Assembly (NCBI GenBank): GCA_914767715.1
Contig: OU612065.1
Span: forward strand, 26,908,001-26,972,000
Length of the DNA stretch: 64,000 bases
Reading direction: 5' to 3'
Source: Membranipora membranacea
Lineage: Eukaryota > Bryozoa > Gymnolaemata > Cheilostomatida > Membraniporidae
The notes under the pieces are model-generated. The model searched no databases. It saw only the letters and a list, made by a program, of their open reading frames with translations, and was not told the origin of the DNA. Shown piece by piece: positions 13,401-27,119 of the stretch (its first letter is position 1; every line of letters starts with the position of its first letter). A program made the translations under genes and the position numbers.

Positions 13401-16400
13401 GACCTGCCGTCGTGAACTTTCATCTACAGAAGCCGCCCGCTGCCAAATAAACGCTAAAAAAACAAAATTAAAGTAGAGTTAAGATTCCAGGAAAAACACA
13501 GAAACCACCCAACTGAGTTACAAATCTTGACAGCGAACTTCCTTAGCAAGTTGTACTTTGATATCCACTAACTAGCATCATCAACAAAAGCATACAGCAA
13601 CAAAAAATAGACACCGGTTCTTTTCCTTCCAATGAGTTTTCAGGAAGTAAATTACTGTACCTGACCAGCAATTTATCATCGCCATAATTTTATATGCAAT
13701 TTTCCAACTAATGCAGCTCAGACTCTCCATTCGAGCAGGTTTTGGATACTGTCCATGTGATTAAATGATATCTGCTCTACCAAGGAGTTTAATGTTACAT
13801 TCACATTTGACTCCTTGGTAGTATCATACTATAGGACAGTATGCCTGACAAAGGTATTGAACACGGGGACCTCTTTATATAGCAGAAGATACTCTCGTCG
13901 CTAGTCACTGGCAATATTTTATAGATATGACTGCTTAGTATGACCACGGGTTCCATTCACTTGGGTAGTAGATACTTCGAAAGACTGAAGGACTGGTGCT
14001 TACCTTTGCCTGTGAAATCACCAATTCCTGGACTCTGCAATAAAAACGAAGAGCAAACGTCAGAACATTATTGCAGGTGCCAATAAAGAAAAAAGGCAAA
14101 AGACTCATAACTCTAGGTTTGTAAAGTAAGGCCAGTGAGGGGCTTTTCAGACACTGACAGGGAATAAATTATTTCTATTCTCGTTTTGTCTATACATTGG
14201 AATGCTAAATTTTATCCTCTGTTGAGCAACAAGCTCCTGCAAGGCTTCACCGAATCGATAGTTTCTCGGAAGTTAAAATATTGAACTTCCAAGTGGGGAG
14301 GAAAATATTAAAACAATAAATCAATTTTTAATTACAGATAAAGCCAGTGATAATTGGACATAGGTCACATATAAATATCCGGTCAACTCCATGAAGGATC
14401 AATTCTACATGATTTAGGCTTATGATTTCTCTCGCCAAGTTATTGCGAGGACACCAAAGTGGCCTCATCTCACATGTTTTGGCTAAGCTTTCAGTGCTTA
14501 TAGTTTTACAGCCCTATTGTCTGTCTGCACACAACAAGCTGAGATAAGAAAATGATAAGGGGTCTAATTTTACAACCAAAGCGGGCTTGACAGTCTATAT
14601 TGAAGCTGGTAAATAGCAAACTGACTTCAATAACCAAATTTAAAGACAATAGTCACGATATAAACTTGATAAGATTATGTGTATTAAATTCAAGGTCATT
14701 GCTTCTGTTACAAGACAGAATATTTCAGGCTGCCAACTGATTCCCTTATATTACCATAATTTATTTTTTGGCAATTGGTAAGTAGAGCGTTTGACAGCAA
14801 ATTTTTGTCCACAGATGCATAACTGAAAGGGACCGATAATTTTATCAATAAACTTTACAGAGCTTTTTCAAATGCACTTTAAATAATAAACAACAAACGC
14901 CATTATGGTTGGCAAATTGCCAATTCAATCAAATCTAGTTCACTTTGATGATAATAGAAAGAAGAGAAGGCTAGTTACTTTGTTTGTCATCAGGAGACTT
15001 GCTGTCCAGCCCGCTGGCCTTGAGATTTTTGCAAACAAACTTTGCCGGCAGCAAAATCAAACATATTGAGAGTTATGCAGACCTATTCTGCAACATTGCT
15101 GTCTGGTTTATCATGGAGTAAACTTTTATGCTCAATCGGCAGAGCATTTGTAACAAGGAAGGACTTCCTCTAGGCCTACTATGAATGTCAAATTCACTGT
15201 GACACGGCACAATTCCAAAAATTATGATGTGAAAATTAACATTCGACCCAATGGGTAGGTTGGTTGGTTGGTTGGTTTATTTTGTCACAAACATTAGGTA
15301 TGCTGCGAGATTGAGTGTTTATACTGTTACATGAGTAGGGAATACCAAAAAGAAACATAAACAAAATGAGTAAAGTAAAGTCTGACTTCTAGTGGATTAA
15401 AAAATATCTTGCAATATCAAAATCAAGTGTCTGAGGAATGAGTCTTTACCCCAGGCAGTTCTGTATTTAAGGCTGCGATATCTGCCTGAGGGGAGTTTCT
15501 CAAGAAAATTGTTTAAAAAATGTTCGTCATCATGTATTATCTGCAGGGCCAGGTTCTTTGTACGTTTTGATATGACTGAATCTAGGTCCCCAATATCAAG
15601 ACAGCATAAGATAGCATAATGTTACCAAGTGCATATATGGTTTGTCCATAGACTTATAGATATTTCTCTAAAAGTCTATGGGTTTGTCGATTTTGGTCTA
15701 TGTTATTTTACTACACTATATAGTACATTATCTGAGCCATCCCACACCTCTATACAAAGCACTCATGCATTAAACATCCGCAGTCACCACAGCAAACCAT
15801 GCTTTGTACTGCAGCTTATGGTGAAAGAGATTCGAGCAGCACAATAAATCTTCCTGTGCCCGTTTCATAACCCAGTGCAGTTGTAGTCAGAAGAAAGGGT
15901 ATCAGCTTGTTATAAGTGCGTCTACTATGCCAGACCTGCCAGTTGCTATCGTATCATACCGAATTTCCGATCAACCTACACTGTGCAATGGAGTTTGGAA
16001 CTATCCGTAGTTCTAGATGGTGTGGAAACGGGGACCATGCATGTTACAGAGACTTGTTTTACTTGTGACCAACAGCACAGCACTGTGATTTATTAGGTTT
16101 TAGCAAAACAACTCCAAACAAATTAGGCATTGGAGAATTACAACGGCCAATAAAGTTACCTGGGGTGGAGAAGGACTGGTTGGCGCCAACGTGCCAAGTT
16201 GTGGACAACTTGAAACGGGCGTGGAAGGGGGAGTGGAGGCAAGCTTCCACTCCAAATCCATCATTTTAACCTGAAACACCAGCAGCAAAACTTTCCTCTG
16301 AATAACCTGGCTATCATGCAATGCAACAAAGGTTGCCAACACTATCCCGCTACCAAAGGCATTATAGCATTAATGCTTAGTAGCTCTAGTATATAGCTAA

Positions 16401-19400
16401 GACACTGAGAAGCTTTCTCGTTAACCTCGGCTGCAGAGACCTTTGGCAGTTGAGAGTAAATGTCAGGCTATTTGTAGCTTTTGGAACATGAAGATTAGCT
16501 AATATTATTATCATCTGTTTGACAGATTCAAACCTACCGGTAACAATGTGCCATATGCTAGTGAATGTGATCGCCTCTTTGCTTTATGCTGCAAACCCAA
16601 CATACAGAGTAAGAGTAAGTTATTGGTAGACCCAACCAAAACATAAATGGTGGTAAACCTACGCAGGTATATCTGGTGATACATGTCAGCAAACCATACA
16701 TCCATACATATCAATACTTAGTCTGGCATGCCCTACATCCTCCATGTGATTACATTCAACTACCAAAATACATGTTTCCTGACATGTAACTAGAAACATA
16801 AAAACTATCATAGTGAATGAAATGAAAGTGGTTTGTAGTACTCACCCTCTCAACTTTTCTGTTGATCGGCACACCACCCCCTCCAATCAGTTGACTCATC
16901 GGAGTGAAGCTTTGACCAGGGCTTCCACCGGATATCTTCATCTGTTTGCACATAGCCAGCTTTTCTTTAGCACCCCATGAGGTGGAGCGACTCCTCATGG
17001 CTGGCTCGTGATTGTTATTGAGTAGGTCCGGTTGTAACGCAGACACAGTCTGCGGGCTGTTACCTGTACTGATATGCCTTCGTCTTAACATTGCACTTCT
17101 TACGGCTGCAGCATCAGACTGACTTCGCGTTCGGAAAAAAGCTTTGATGCCACTTTTGTTACTTTTAGTTTCAGCAGTCCCTTCACCATTCGCAGTGTTT
17201 GGGTTTGAGTAAGATGAGTCTGGTGTGGAGTTTTGTTGGCTGTCACCGGATTTATTACGAGATCGCTTGAAGTTATTGAGTAGGCCTTTCAATCCACCAG
17301 ACCCTAGACGTGCTCGGAACTCTTTGGGGTTGCTGACTGGCTTGCTAGAGTTCTCTTCTTCTGCAACTTCCGGAAGCGGGAAAACAGTAAGATCCTACAA
17401 ATACAATTTACATACATGTGAACAACTGAATTTACATTTCAAATCAAAGTTGTAACTTTGTCTTATCGAAGAGCATAAACCCAGATATGTTTGAAAATTC
17501 AACCTTCGACTTTTTTTCTTTCCATTTTCCTATCTAGAGATGGTGGGACTGAAGCGCCCCCCCCCCCCAAAAAAAACCTACTCACTGTTCAGCCAGCACA
17601 CACTGGTCAGACCGTCAAGTGGCAATGACTTGACATTGTTGTGCCCTTTCATATGACCCTCTCTTTCTTAACTTAGTCCTAGGCAGAAAATTAAATCCAA
17701 TACATAAATAAACACAGCATTATTGCTATCACCTTTATCTTATCTATGACTATGCGTACCTACCAACACTCCAATACTATTCCATACATATATTAAAATA
17801 ACTCATGCTATCAACTTGCAGATAAGCAATAAACAGACACTCGCATTAGAGCTAGGAGTCAGATAGACATGTATTGCAAAGTCTTTATTCCTGAAACAAA
17901 AAGCAGCACACCTACCTCCCTAAACTCAAACTGTAGTACGAGTAGCAAGTGGCTTAAAGCTAAACCTCTCCTTTAAATCATTACTTAGAAGCTGCCACCA
18001 GAGATCCCACTTCCTCTAATAGCTGAACAATTGATGTGCCAAAAAAACTAGTTGGCTAGAGATGTCTTTGTGTGTGTGTAGGTTATATTTGTTTGAAAAG
18101 TGGAAGCGAAGAAAAATTGTGACTGAATCAAATCCCTGACTAAGCTCATGTGCTGAATGGAGATGCACATTGTTTTCAATGGTGACCTATAATCAAAACG
18201 AGGCAATGTAAATACATGCCTGGATGCACAGAGTCATTTTGCAGACTGCAAGGCTTGGATTTGTAGTGGGAAGACAACTCAAAATAAGGTCATGATCTAA
18301 GAGTCACAGTAAATATTTTTAAGATGAGCCGATAATAGGCCATAATAAGTATCTCTTAGGGGACATAACCTAGATGACCTCCCTCAACCTCTGAAGGGCC
18401 CGTAAACAAAGTATTATGGCGGTGAATCCTTCCAAATCACCTTACAGATGGGAAAAACAATCTATTTGTTGCCGTTCATATTTTCAGCATGTTATGATAT
18501 CCAATTTCTTGTTTGTCAGGAAGGGTAATGCAGGAATGAGCAAGAAACCGCTTAATGGCACACTATACAAAACTCTTACTACAAGTCGCAATAGGTCGAT
18601 GGGTGTTTTAACTAAATGGGGACGCTGGTGGCGCAACATTTTCATTTTCATGCTAGGCTTACATTACGAATATCCTGTACCCTGTACACTCCAACCAATG
18701 CACGCAAATCCATTTTGGGAAAGTTCGAACAGCGAAGCTAGTTAAACACTCATTATTTTATTGAAGGCTCAAGTTCTAGATATCCCAAAGACCTGACCTG
18801 AGTTAACATAGAACCTCGGCCAGCTGATTCTTGAAGACAAGATGACTAGAATTCAGTTGAAGCTAATAAGTTGAGTCCAATCCCTGCAATCTAATCGGAA
18901 AACATTTTCAACTGGGATCGGCGAAGTATGGCATGAGGTTCACAGCGCCAACATATTGTTGACATCAACAGAGTTATGATTTTCAGCTGACGCCTGTTTA
19001 ATTTTTCAAAAACAAATGTCTTGAAAATAATAATGGTCATTGAACATTATATGAATTCATTCATTCAGTTGCCTAAAACAAAACCTCATTAGAGCACCTA
19101 GTCGCCTAGACCTTGAAACTATTTAAAATATATGTCCTCATGTCACAGTGTTGCTGTAGATTTGCATAATCTTATTAAAACTAAATAAGATTTGTTAGCA
19201 CAACTCAATGAATGTTTTATTACGCAAGTGAATCCATTGTCTACCCCTTCTAATCAGGTATAATGTACCATTCTATGACTTTTTAAGTCCTAAGCACTAT
19301 TGTAATGTTGAATCTTTTTATGAAACTAGTTTCCATTATTGGAAACTAAAAAAACATCACATCAATAATGGGTAAACCATTGAAGGCTACATAATATATT

Positions 19401-22400
19401 GTTTTCATCACACTTTCAAATTCTGTCCTTGAATCATAACTGAGCCTTTACTCTGTGAGAAGTACACATGTGTTCATTTGCTCGAGAGAGTGGAGAGTGC
19501 GTAGCTCGCGTGTTTTTCCTCGGGTTACTTTGACGTCACAATGAAGGTTTCTTACTGTTAATTGCGCAGAGAAATACGGCAGCAGTATATGAAAAACTAT
19601 CCTCGAGTGGGTAAACACTAGCAATAATAGATAATACAAGAGTGTGTAAAATTAGCCATCTTCTTGTTGAGTAAATAATTAATGTCAGACCAGGATTAAT
19701 CTATTGGTTTATGTATGTTGACGTTTCAAGCCAAGAAAACAAAAGTTAAGTTCAACTCCAGGAAGTTGTTAGGTTAACTTATTTCTACTTACACACCTTG
19801 TCTATTTCATTCATCTCGAAATTTCAATTTGCAGTCATCTCAGTGCATGTTTTACTAATTTGAGCAGGGAGAATGAAAGTGGTTTGAGGGCTCAAACGGC
19901 TTTAACTGGGAATCAGTTGCATCTAACCATTTGTTTGATAATGGAATTATTGGAGCATGTTGGTCCTTCAAATAGGTGATTATCCAAGCAGTAGAGGCTT
20001 TTCCAATAATTTTTCTAATTTTGGCACAATGGCAAATTTACATACAAACACAGTGATAAATTATATACCACCACAAGGAAGAGGTTTCCATTTAGGCACA
20101 CAGTGGCAGGGAGTCTGTCTGACAAACTCATCTTCCCATGGAAATTACAAGGGGGACTAAACCACTCAACAGGGGCACTTCATTAAAAAATCGTTTATTC
20201 TCTCAACCGAATTCTCCCTGATTACACCTATGGGTTAGCATGGATCAGTCTAGCACACTGAGGTATATATTTATTCCAAATCAGTGGTCTATCAGCATGA
20301 GAATCCCCAGAAGTTGTTAATCATATTCATTTGTGGGCACTGAGATTATGAAATCCGCGGTAATGTTGACCACTGACCTTAATGTTGACCACTGACCGGT
20401 GATCAAGTCGTTTCCATGAAGAAAAGCCTAGTAAGTTACCTCCCCTCAATGACTACTAATTGATTAATTACACAGCAACAGCTTAGTTAGACCATTGTTT
20501 TTAAAAACTTGCAAACATGATATGAAGCATTTACTATTGCTCATGTCGACTGGAGGCATCTGAGTATTTGACACTGAGCAGCCAATCCAGGCATCACCGT
20601 TTCATCAGCTCAGCATTGCCCATAACCTACACGCATCATCGGTATTTACAATGGTTATTGACATTTCAGAGAACATTCTGGTGAACGATGATCCAACACA
20701 CTCCCCTATTGCATAAGCTTTACGACAGAAACAACAATCACTGAGGTGTTACTCCCAGATTATCCTACGTTATGTAAGGAGTAATCACAAACAAATAACA
20801 TCCTGTCCTGATGTCTGAAAAGACAACTCAAAAGAAAGATCATACACTTTCTCTTGACTTTCAGCAAACTATGTTCTTGACTCTAAAATCTAATAATCTA
20901 ATGAGTGTCACAGAACATATTATTTGTATATCAGATGTCGACACCTGGGAAGGCAACTATTGTCAAGTACTAACTATCAAAACATAGACGAATTTTGTAA
21001 ATCAGATCAGCAAGGAAACCCAAACATCAACAAGCTTACCGAATCACTTTGACTGCTGCCGGAGGACGGAGATATGGAAGATGGAGACAGTGATGAGAGG
21101 CTGCCAGCTGGAGGTCTGAAGTTGTTACAATCCATTGCACAGTCAACATGTATCTGGTGTAAAATCTTATCTTCATCCAGCGGGCAAAGCGGCGATGAAA
21201 TTTTCTTAGTCGGCGTCATTAGCGGCCCGGGACTAACGTATCTCCTTTGTCTCGACAGCATGTTCGTGTTTTTCACCGTCATGAATGTCTGGTTGTCTGG
21301 TCTTTATGTGACCGAATTTAGCCTCAGTGTAAGGAGTGTAGGTAAGTTGACATTAGGATTCTGCTGTGTGTTGTTGTTGCCTGTTGACCTTTACAACAGA
21401 GCTTAGCTGATGGTCAATAAATAGAAAATGAGTCACGCGACAAGAGACACAACGCTCTGCCTCATGAATTCGCCCAGTGATCGCTTGGACAAGCTTGGCA
21501 ATGTGCCCTCGTTCTTAGCCTGTACCTGACTGTTCTGACTACCTTTTTCCTGAACAAATTTTTTAGAAAGTAAGTGATGTTTCTATATTTGGAGATAACG
21601 ATGGCTTGATGATATGCTTCCTTATCGTATCCTTGTCTCAACAAGCAACTTTGTTTAACTTGTAATATGTTGAGCCTTCAAACAAATCCACCGTCAAACT
21701 GATAACCGAATTGCCTTATGAAGCAGAGCAATTTTATCTTGGCAGCTTACCAGTTAGAATCTTTTGTCCAGAATTAACCAACTAGGCTAAAATAGTCAAC
21801 TGTAAAAGAGCTGCCTTTGCTTGAAAATAGCAATGAGATTGAATCAGTCATAAAATACGTCTTGCTTTGTTCTTGCCTAAATCATGAATATATGCTCGAT
21901 GACCATGGAACACAGCGAATTTCCCCGACACACAATATAAAAGGTTTTGCTTGTTTGAGGGTGTGTTTGCATCACATGATTTGATTGGCTATTCATACTC
22001 AGTATAGAGTGTAAAGATGATTGACTATCGATTTGCTGTCAGCTGAAGTCTGATTAATTGTGATTCCATATACATATTTGTGGACATAATCCAACAGATC
22101 CTCCGCTTGTAGAGACCACAAACGGACTAACTGAGCCACCAATTTATGACACATGGTGCTAAAAAGCCATGCCACATATGTTTATGAGATTCCTCTCAGA
22201 CTACTCATTTTTCATGATAGATTTCTATCATTTGTATGGTTTCTTGTGTTGATATGTAATTTGAGTGAAAGTTGTGCGGAATTATTGATTCATATCTCTC
22301 GATATTATAGTTGAGTTTGAGGCAGTGAGTCAATATTATACCCTACTGTTTAGGCCATTTACTAGTAAGTGTATGATCACATAGATATGGCGACCGACCG

Positions 22401-25400
22401 ACCGTGGAGAAGATAAAATATCAGAGTAACATTCCACTTGCTAAGGGATAGAAAGTCTGGAGTGGTGCCAAATGAAAACAGTCAACATTTTCCATTGTAG
22501 ATTAATCAATAAAGTGATCACTGGGTATAACCAAAGCCCCAAAAAGGAGTAAGATAAAAACAAAGGAACTATGTAGTCTCAGATGATGCTTATTTCAGTT
22601 TGTTCAATCAACGAAAGCTATTTAACTCATTCAAACACTGCAGTTGGTAAACTATGACAGCCATTTGTTTTGCATTGTTAGTATCAGGTTCTTACTGATG
22701 AAAGTCAGTGAAATAATACTTCATGTATTGCTAAATCTAATTTGTTCTAACTTCGAACAAATGTTGAATTATGGTCCTACAAACACCTTACCTCATGCTG
22801 TCACAAATTTCACCAGCGCTGGAAACAAAATCTAGAAAATTAGGACTTGTCTACCCATGGTATTGTTCTTTATTTTCAATTTGCTAAGCATGTTTGGTGC
22901 TTGTTAGAGGGTTTATAGAGCTGTCGATTGACTATTCAAATGACAGCGTTGTGGATATCTGATATGTGGATTTCATCTAGCCTACCTATGCCTATAACTA
23001 TACATATACCCGGTTATCTAAATTTTACGTAGGATCTCAAACTAAAATCCCTGGTAATGTTATCAAGGCACGATGAATGAGTAACAATAATAAATAGTCA
23101 TAATAATAATATGTAATATAATGTAAACCTCATCAGTGCAAGCAGGGAGGCAGGGCGGTGGGTTGTTCAACCGGTTTTGTACCGATAATAAAAATATTTA
23201 CTCAATGTTTCCCAACTGCTTAACGCGTCTGTGAAACTATAGATTGTTTGATCATCACATAAATTCACATACATGTATGTTTGATAACCATAAAGATAAT
23301 TATTTATGGTAAAACATGTATTAAAATATAATACCATTGCTCAACCTCATAACCTCATAGGGTGCAATTACTTTCTCAATGAAAAAGTCGTTAATGATAG
23401 CGGAGGATTCTGTTTTATGCTCTAACTATTGATGGGTGGGATGATACAGCATCCTCACTTTCTTTGAAAAACAGTCTGATACTAAGGCTCGGGTCAAAAC
23501 ATGCTGCTAGATAACGAATAACAACAAGCCTTAGGGTGAGAATTAAGAAAAACAACTTGATAACACAATTTACTAGCCCAAGGTAATGTGCATAAAAACA
23601 AAAGGATGAATTAACTATTCTAACAGTCAAGCGCTCACTCATCAACCCTCATTTCAATTTTTAAAAATTTAGCAAAGTGATTTCCTTAAAGGTTTGGGGC
23701 TGAGAATGTAAAGACTTAAAAAAGCTATCGGTGTTGAGTATCCTAGCTCTGAAATTGCTCAGAAGGAACGGGAACAACTAATTTATCAGAAAAACTTGAT
23801 ATTTGCGCACAGCAGCAGAACTTTACAATCCAGATAAGATATAGGCTTTCTTCACCCGTTTGGACAAGCCTCAAATTCATTTGCCTTGGTTTACTACCTC
23901 TTCTAAATGCATCTGAATCTCTTGAAAAGCTGGACTTCTAATGCAAGAACAGATCTATGTACGGTATCTTGTATTGTCGAATATTACACTGTAAATATTC
24001 ACGGCACCCAAATCAGCGATTTCTGGTATATAGATGACACGTCACGGAGTCGGACATGACCTTACTCTGTAACACTGTCATGTCAACTTTTATATAAACT
24101 TAGGATTTCAGCACAATAAGTGTCATGACACTGTTAGCTATAATTTACATCTCCGTTTTTTAGAAACGTCCATCAACGATGTCTAGATGACATCACCATG
24201 TGGGGCCAATTTCAAACAATGGCCATAAATAAACCACATTTGAAGGCCACATGAGATTAGATGATGTCATGAACTTAATAATAAGTCTATGGAGGTCAGA
24301 CCACCGGCCCTGGTCAAACTTCAATTGTGTTATTTAGAATCATAACAATTAAGACTAACTTGTGATGTCACCAATGGATCTTGCAGCCTTTCCAAGCAAA
24401 ACATGGGTGCCCTGGGCACACTGGGAGCAGACATATGTCACCATTAAGGATCGCACAATGATAACACCAAAAGTGCCATAGTGCCATAAGTTCAGACTGT
24501 TGATATTAAACGACATAACCTCTCCATTACTGGCATCAACATCAAATACACAGTCATATAAAATTTTGAAAAGCTGCCAACCAATAAACCATCCAATCAT
24601 AACTCAACTCTCGCAGCGAGATTTAAAATCTAAAGTACTGAGATAAGGCCAAAAATATGGAGTAAGACTCTCGAATGAAACGTATACCTGTAAACACAGT
24701 CTCTTATCGTAACATAAGATTGCATTCTTTGAAAAACAAGTAGCTGCTAGCTGCGAGCTGCGTCACTGAAATGGCAAACCTACCATATTGAACCCTGATT
24801 GATATCCCTCCTGATGAGACATGCCTCGATTCGTGTCTTGATTCTTCCACCAACAAAATCCACGAGGTTACAGCAGGTCAGGAACAGAAGATGCTGCTAC
24901 TACTCCATACGCTGCGTGTGCATCTCATATACACATAACGCTCGTCGCTCGTTATCGATAACCAGATTCCATTGGCAATAATTGGATATAACTCAGTCCT
25001 ATCATTCTGAGCTGACCGCCCAATGCACTGCTAAATTGTACAGTATAGTGCTGTGATAGTATTTTTCAAAGTTCAATTATCAATTTGTAGGCTGGTGCAG
25101 ACTACTTATTCCTTAATGTGCCGCTGTTGATCCTAAACCTTCCTTTCGTATGCTGGCTGACTGCAATGTTTAATAATTTTTGTTTGTCGGATCAATGTAG
25201 AATATAAACACCTGTGCTGCAGATCTTCAGTTGAAAGTATTCTGCTGAATATTCATGTAGTGTCATGTAGTGTCAACAAGCTGGCTGCCACAATTTTCTT
25301 AGACTGTATTGTTTGCGACGGACGTGTTTTTAGCAGGCAATATGTCGTTTTTAAAATGCCACATGGTCTGATTTGCCTCGAGGCCTTACGCTTGCAATGA

Positions 25401-26725
25401 ATGCACGACAAAATATCAAGAAGCGTCATAACAAAAACATACTCCCACCTTTCTATCACCCTCAGGACTTAGCTATATTATGTTTTGACTAAAGAGAGTT
25501 CATGGCTTTCACTTGTATTACGAAGAAACAAAACAGCTGTATGGCAAAGGAGTCCAGGGAAGTGTGTCACTTGTCATCAAAATGTGTTACAATTTTTTTT
25601 TTCTGGAATTTTAATACAGCTGAGAAAAATGTTCTCAATGATCTCATTTGAGCGAGCATCTCAATTTGGTGCTTATTTGAGATAATATACCTGCTTTGTT
25701 GATACCTCAGATTTGTCAACAAACTCATAAAGTAATGTTGCATAATATGTTGGCTGTTTTTTGGCACTTGATGCAGTTTTGTCGCAAATCTGCTAAATAT
25801 TAGGTCATTGAGGCACCTTCTTGTAGTGATTAATCTAATGATAATTATTGTAGGCGACCAGCTGTTACTCTAGAAGTTTCCATCCAGGGACTGGGCGAGT
25901 GTCAGATTCTCAAGCTCTGCAGCTCAACAATACAGGATTAGCTCCATTCCTGTGATTTCTTACGACCCTACTCTGGTATTGTTATATAACATTTATTTAC
26001 CTGTCAATCCAGCATTCTTTGCAGTAATGAGTTTCTTGACCAGGCATGACGTAAAGTTAATTTTACGTTGGCTTGGTAATGGTTAGAATTAATCACTATG
26101 TAAGGCTATATATTATATATATATTATATTAATACTAATGAAATAATGATCTGCAAGCTTAAAATTCAATGCCATCTCTGTGGAAACACAGTATTGCTGC
26201 TACAATTCTTTTGACCTGGTGTGCAGCAAACGTTAACTAAACCGCCTTGCAAGAAAACATCAGGTCACTCATTCAACACAAAAAACATATTTTGTGTCTG
26301 TGGCTGCTGCAACAAATTCCCCTTCCAGAATGTCACAGCAAATATATGAGATACTCTATTTCTCTGACCTAACTAATCTATTCACCATATGTGTCAGCTG
26401 AGTGAAGGCAGAAGTGACGTAGGCTGCCAGTACTGGGCAGATGTATTATTTGTAAACAGGTAGAAATGAAGAGCAGAGGTTAGGAAGATTGTTAGTGCTT
26501 GTCAATATCACTTACCGAGTTATTGTAGCCATTGTTGTTGCTGTTGTTGTTGTTGTGGTTGTTGGGCGCTCCAGGTATGTTCTGTGCATGTGAAGGGAAG
26601 TGTGGGGGCCTTGAGTTCAGGTCCACAGGCGGAGTCACACAGATAACAGGAACTGATGATGGTATCTCCAGCGAGAGTCGAGTGGTAGATGAACTCTCCA
26701 TGGATTCATGCACTGTTGCTGACAT
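1382..26725 (-). CDS. PRKAG: AMPK gamma subunit (long form), multi-exon
   Basis: Regulatory, adenine-nucleotide-sensing subunit of AMP-activated protein kinase. Exons (minus, 5' to 3'): 26725-26516, 17394-16846, 16270-16160, 14034-14004, 13423-13404, 11098-11054, 10366-10324, 9705-9602, 8864-8724, 7786-7559, 5871-5791, 4903-4781, 3706-3560, 3050-2921, 2400-2287, 1440-1382. All junctions are GT-AG and phases close, giving about 711 aa. Residues 1-320 are low-complexity and Ser/Asn-rich. The conserved part starts near FMRAHKCYD and carries four CBS motifs: VRSAPLWDS and GMLTISDF (CBS1), VHRLPIVD and ILTHKR (CBS2), RRVSALPVV and YAKFDVI (CBS3), VHRLIVVD and GVISLSDIL (CBS4). The Arg, His and Asp residues that bind nucleotide in the family are present. 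The acceptor of exon 9705 could be 4 nt further in (GTAG/TGAG). The family is certain; which vertebrate paralogue it matches cannot be decided. Confidence 0.93.
7319..7346. mobile_element. Micro-hairpin element, family CATAGACTT (copy 1)
   Basis: A short palindrome with ends ATAGACTTGATATA / TATTAAGTCTAT lies in a PRKAG intron. It is flanked by GATGAGCCC on the left and GATGTGCCC on the right, a direct repeat with one mismatch. Confidence 0.75.
8518..8566. mobile_element. Micro-hairpin element, family CATAGACTT (copy 2, variant ends)
   Basis: Ends are CATAGAGTTAT / ATAACTCTATG, a variant of the family. The element is flanked by an exact 8-bp direct repeat GTCTTCAT (8510-8517 and 8567-8574). 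It lies in a PRKAG intron. Confidence 0.8.
13777..13821. repeat. Inverted repeat CTACCAAGGAGT / ACTCCTTGGTAG
   Basis: Two perfect 12-bp arms are separated by about 21 bp in a PRKAG intron. No clear target duplication is present, so it may be a decayed small element or a chance hairpin. Confidence 0.6.
15255..15282. repeat. (GGTT)n simple repeat
   Basis: About five GGTT units are followed by TTATTTTGTCACAAA. A short tetranucleotide tail next to unique-looking sequence is what the 3' end of a reverse-oriented non-LTR retrotransposon can leave, but no coding remnant could be read. Confidence 0.5.
15647..15680. mobile_element. Micro-hairpin element, family CATAGACTT (copy 3)
   Basis: Ends are CATAGACTTATAGA / CTAAAAGTCTATG. 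The element is flanked by an exact 8-bp direct repeat GGTTTGTC (15639-15646 and 15681-15688). It lies in the PRKAG intron between 14034 and 16160. Confidence 0.85.
20361..20398 (+). repeat. Two 19-bp tandem units
   Basis: TAATGTTGACCACTGACC occurs twice head to tail with one difference at the last base of the unit, in the large intron between the two PRKAG first exons and the exon at 17394. Confidence 0.8.
21040..21282 (-). CDS. PRKAG: Alternative first coding exon of PRKAG (isoform b)
   Basis: An 81-codon open stretch starts with ATG at 21282, has an in-frame stop (TAA) eight codons upstream, and ends at a good donor (GATTCG/GTAAGC). It ends in phase 0, exactly like the exon at 26516-26725, so either can splice to the exon starting at 17394. 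No convincing polypyrimidine-AG acceptor precedes it, which argues for a second promoter rather than an internal exon. The peptide is Ser/Pro-rich ([17 protein letters not shown] region) and contains [11 protein letters not shown], plausible proline-directed phosphosites. Long and short N-termini from alternative promoters are known for PRKAG2 in vertebrates; their use here is inferred. Confidence 0.62.
24268..24291. mobile_element. Degenerate micro-hairpin element (copy 4)
   Basis: The right end AATAAGTCTATG is intact; the left end is altered (CATGAACTTAAT). The flanking duplication is not clear. It lies in the first PRKAG intron. Confidence 0.5.
26516..26725 (-). CDS. PRKAG: First coding exon of PRKAG (isoform a)
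   Basis: The exon starts with ATG at 26725 ([18 protein letters not shown]...) and ends at donor TCG/GTAAGT in phase 0. It encodes 70 residues, closing with an Asn-rich run ([16 protein letters not shown]) made of an AAC/AAT repeat, which is likely to vary in length between individuals. There is no recognisable domain. The assignment to this gene rests on strand, position, coding composition and matching phase with the exon at 17394. Confidence 0.6.
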
Positions 26726-27119
26726 TTTTTGTGTGCACAGCCTAAAAGCTCGTTTTGATCCTGGTTGTGCTTGTAATCTGTGGCAGGCGTTGTTTTGCTC
26801 GTGTCAGTAACTAGCCCGCTTTGCAGCCCAATTCCATCAAAATAACCTGACTAAAAGCGAAAACAACGCCTTGAGAAGCACTTTGATAACAATGGAGTTA
26901 CTACCTGCAAAACAAAGCACCATAGCTGATAAGTGTATCACTTACAGGGTGTTTTTAGATACCAATAAGTGACCAAAATAGACTAAGAAAACAGACAATG
27001 CAAATTCAACTTAATTTCAAGTGAAATCAATACTTGCAGCAAACTAGAAAAACAACAAGGTTAATCGAATGAGCATTGACAATGCAAGCGAAATGATGTC
27101 AGAAGAGAGCATGTTGTTT

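Larger units (their letters stand above)
17395..26515 (-). other. Large 5' introns of PRKAG
   Basis: Apart from the alternative exon at 21040-21282, the 19-bp tandem repeat at 20361 and a degenerate hairpin at 24268, nothing could be supported here on either strand. No nested gene was recognised. Confidence 0.5.

Noticed and set aside
13424-13454. Earlier acceptor (ATTTGGCAG) for the 20-nt PRKAG micro-exon
   Set aside because: Using it brings a TGA into frame; the acceptor CTTCTGTAG gives an open, in-phase exon.
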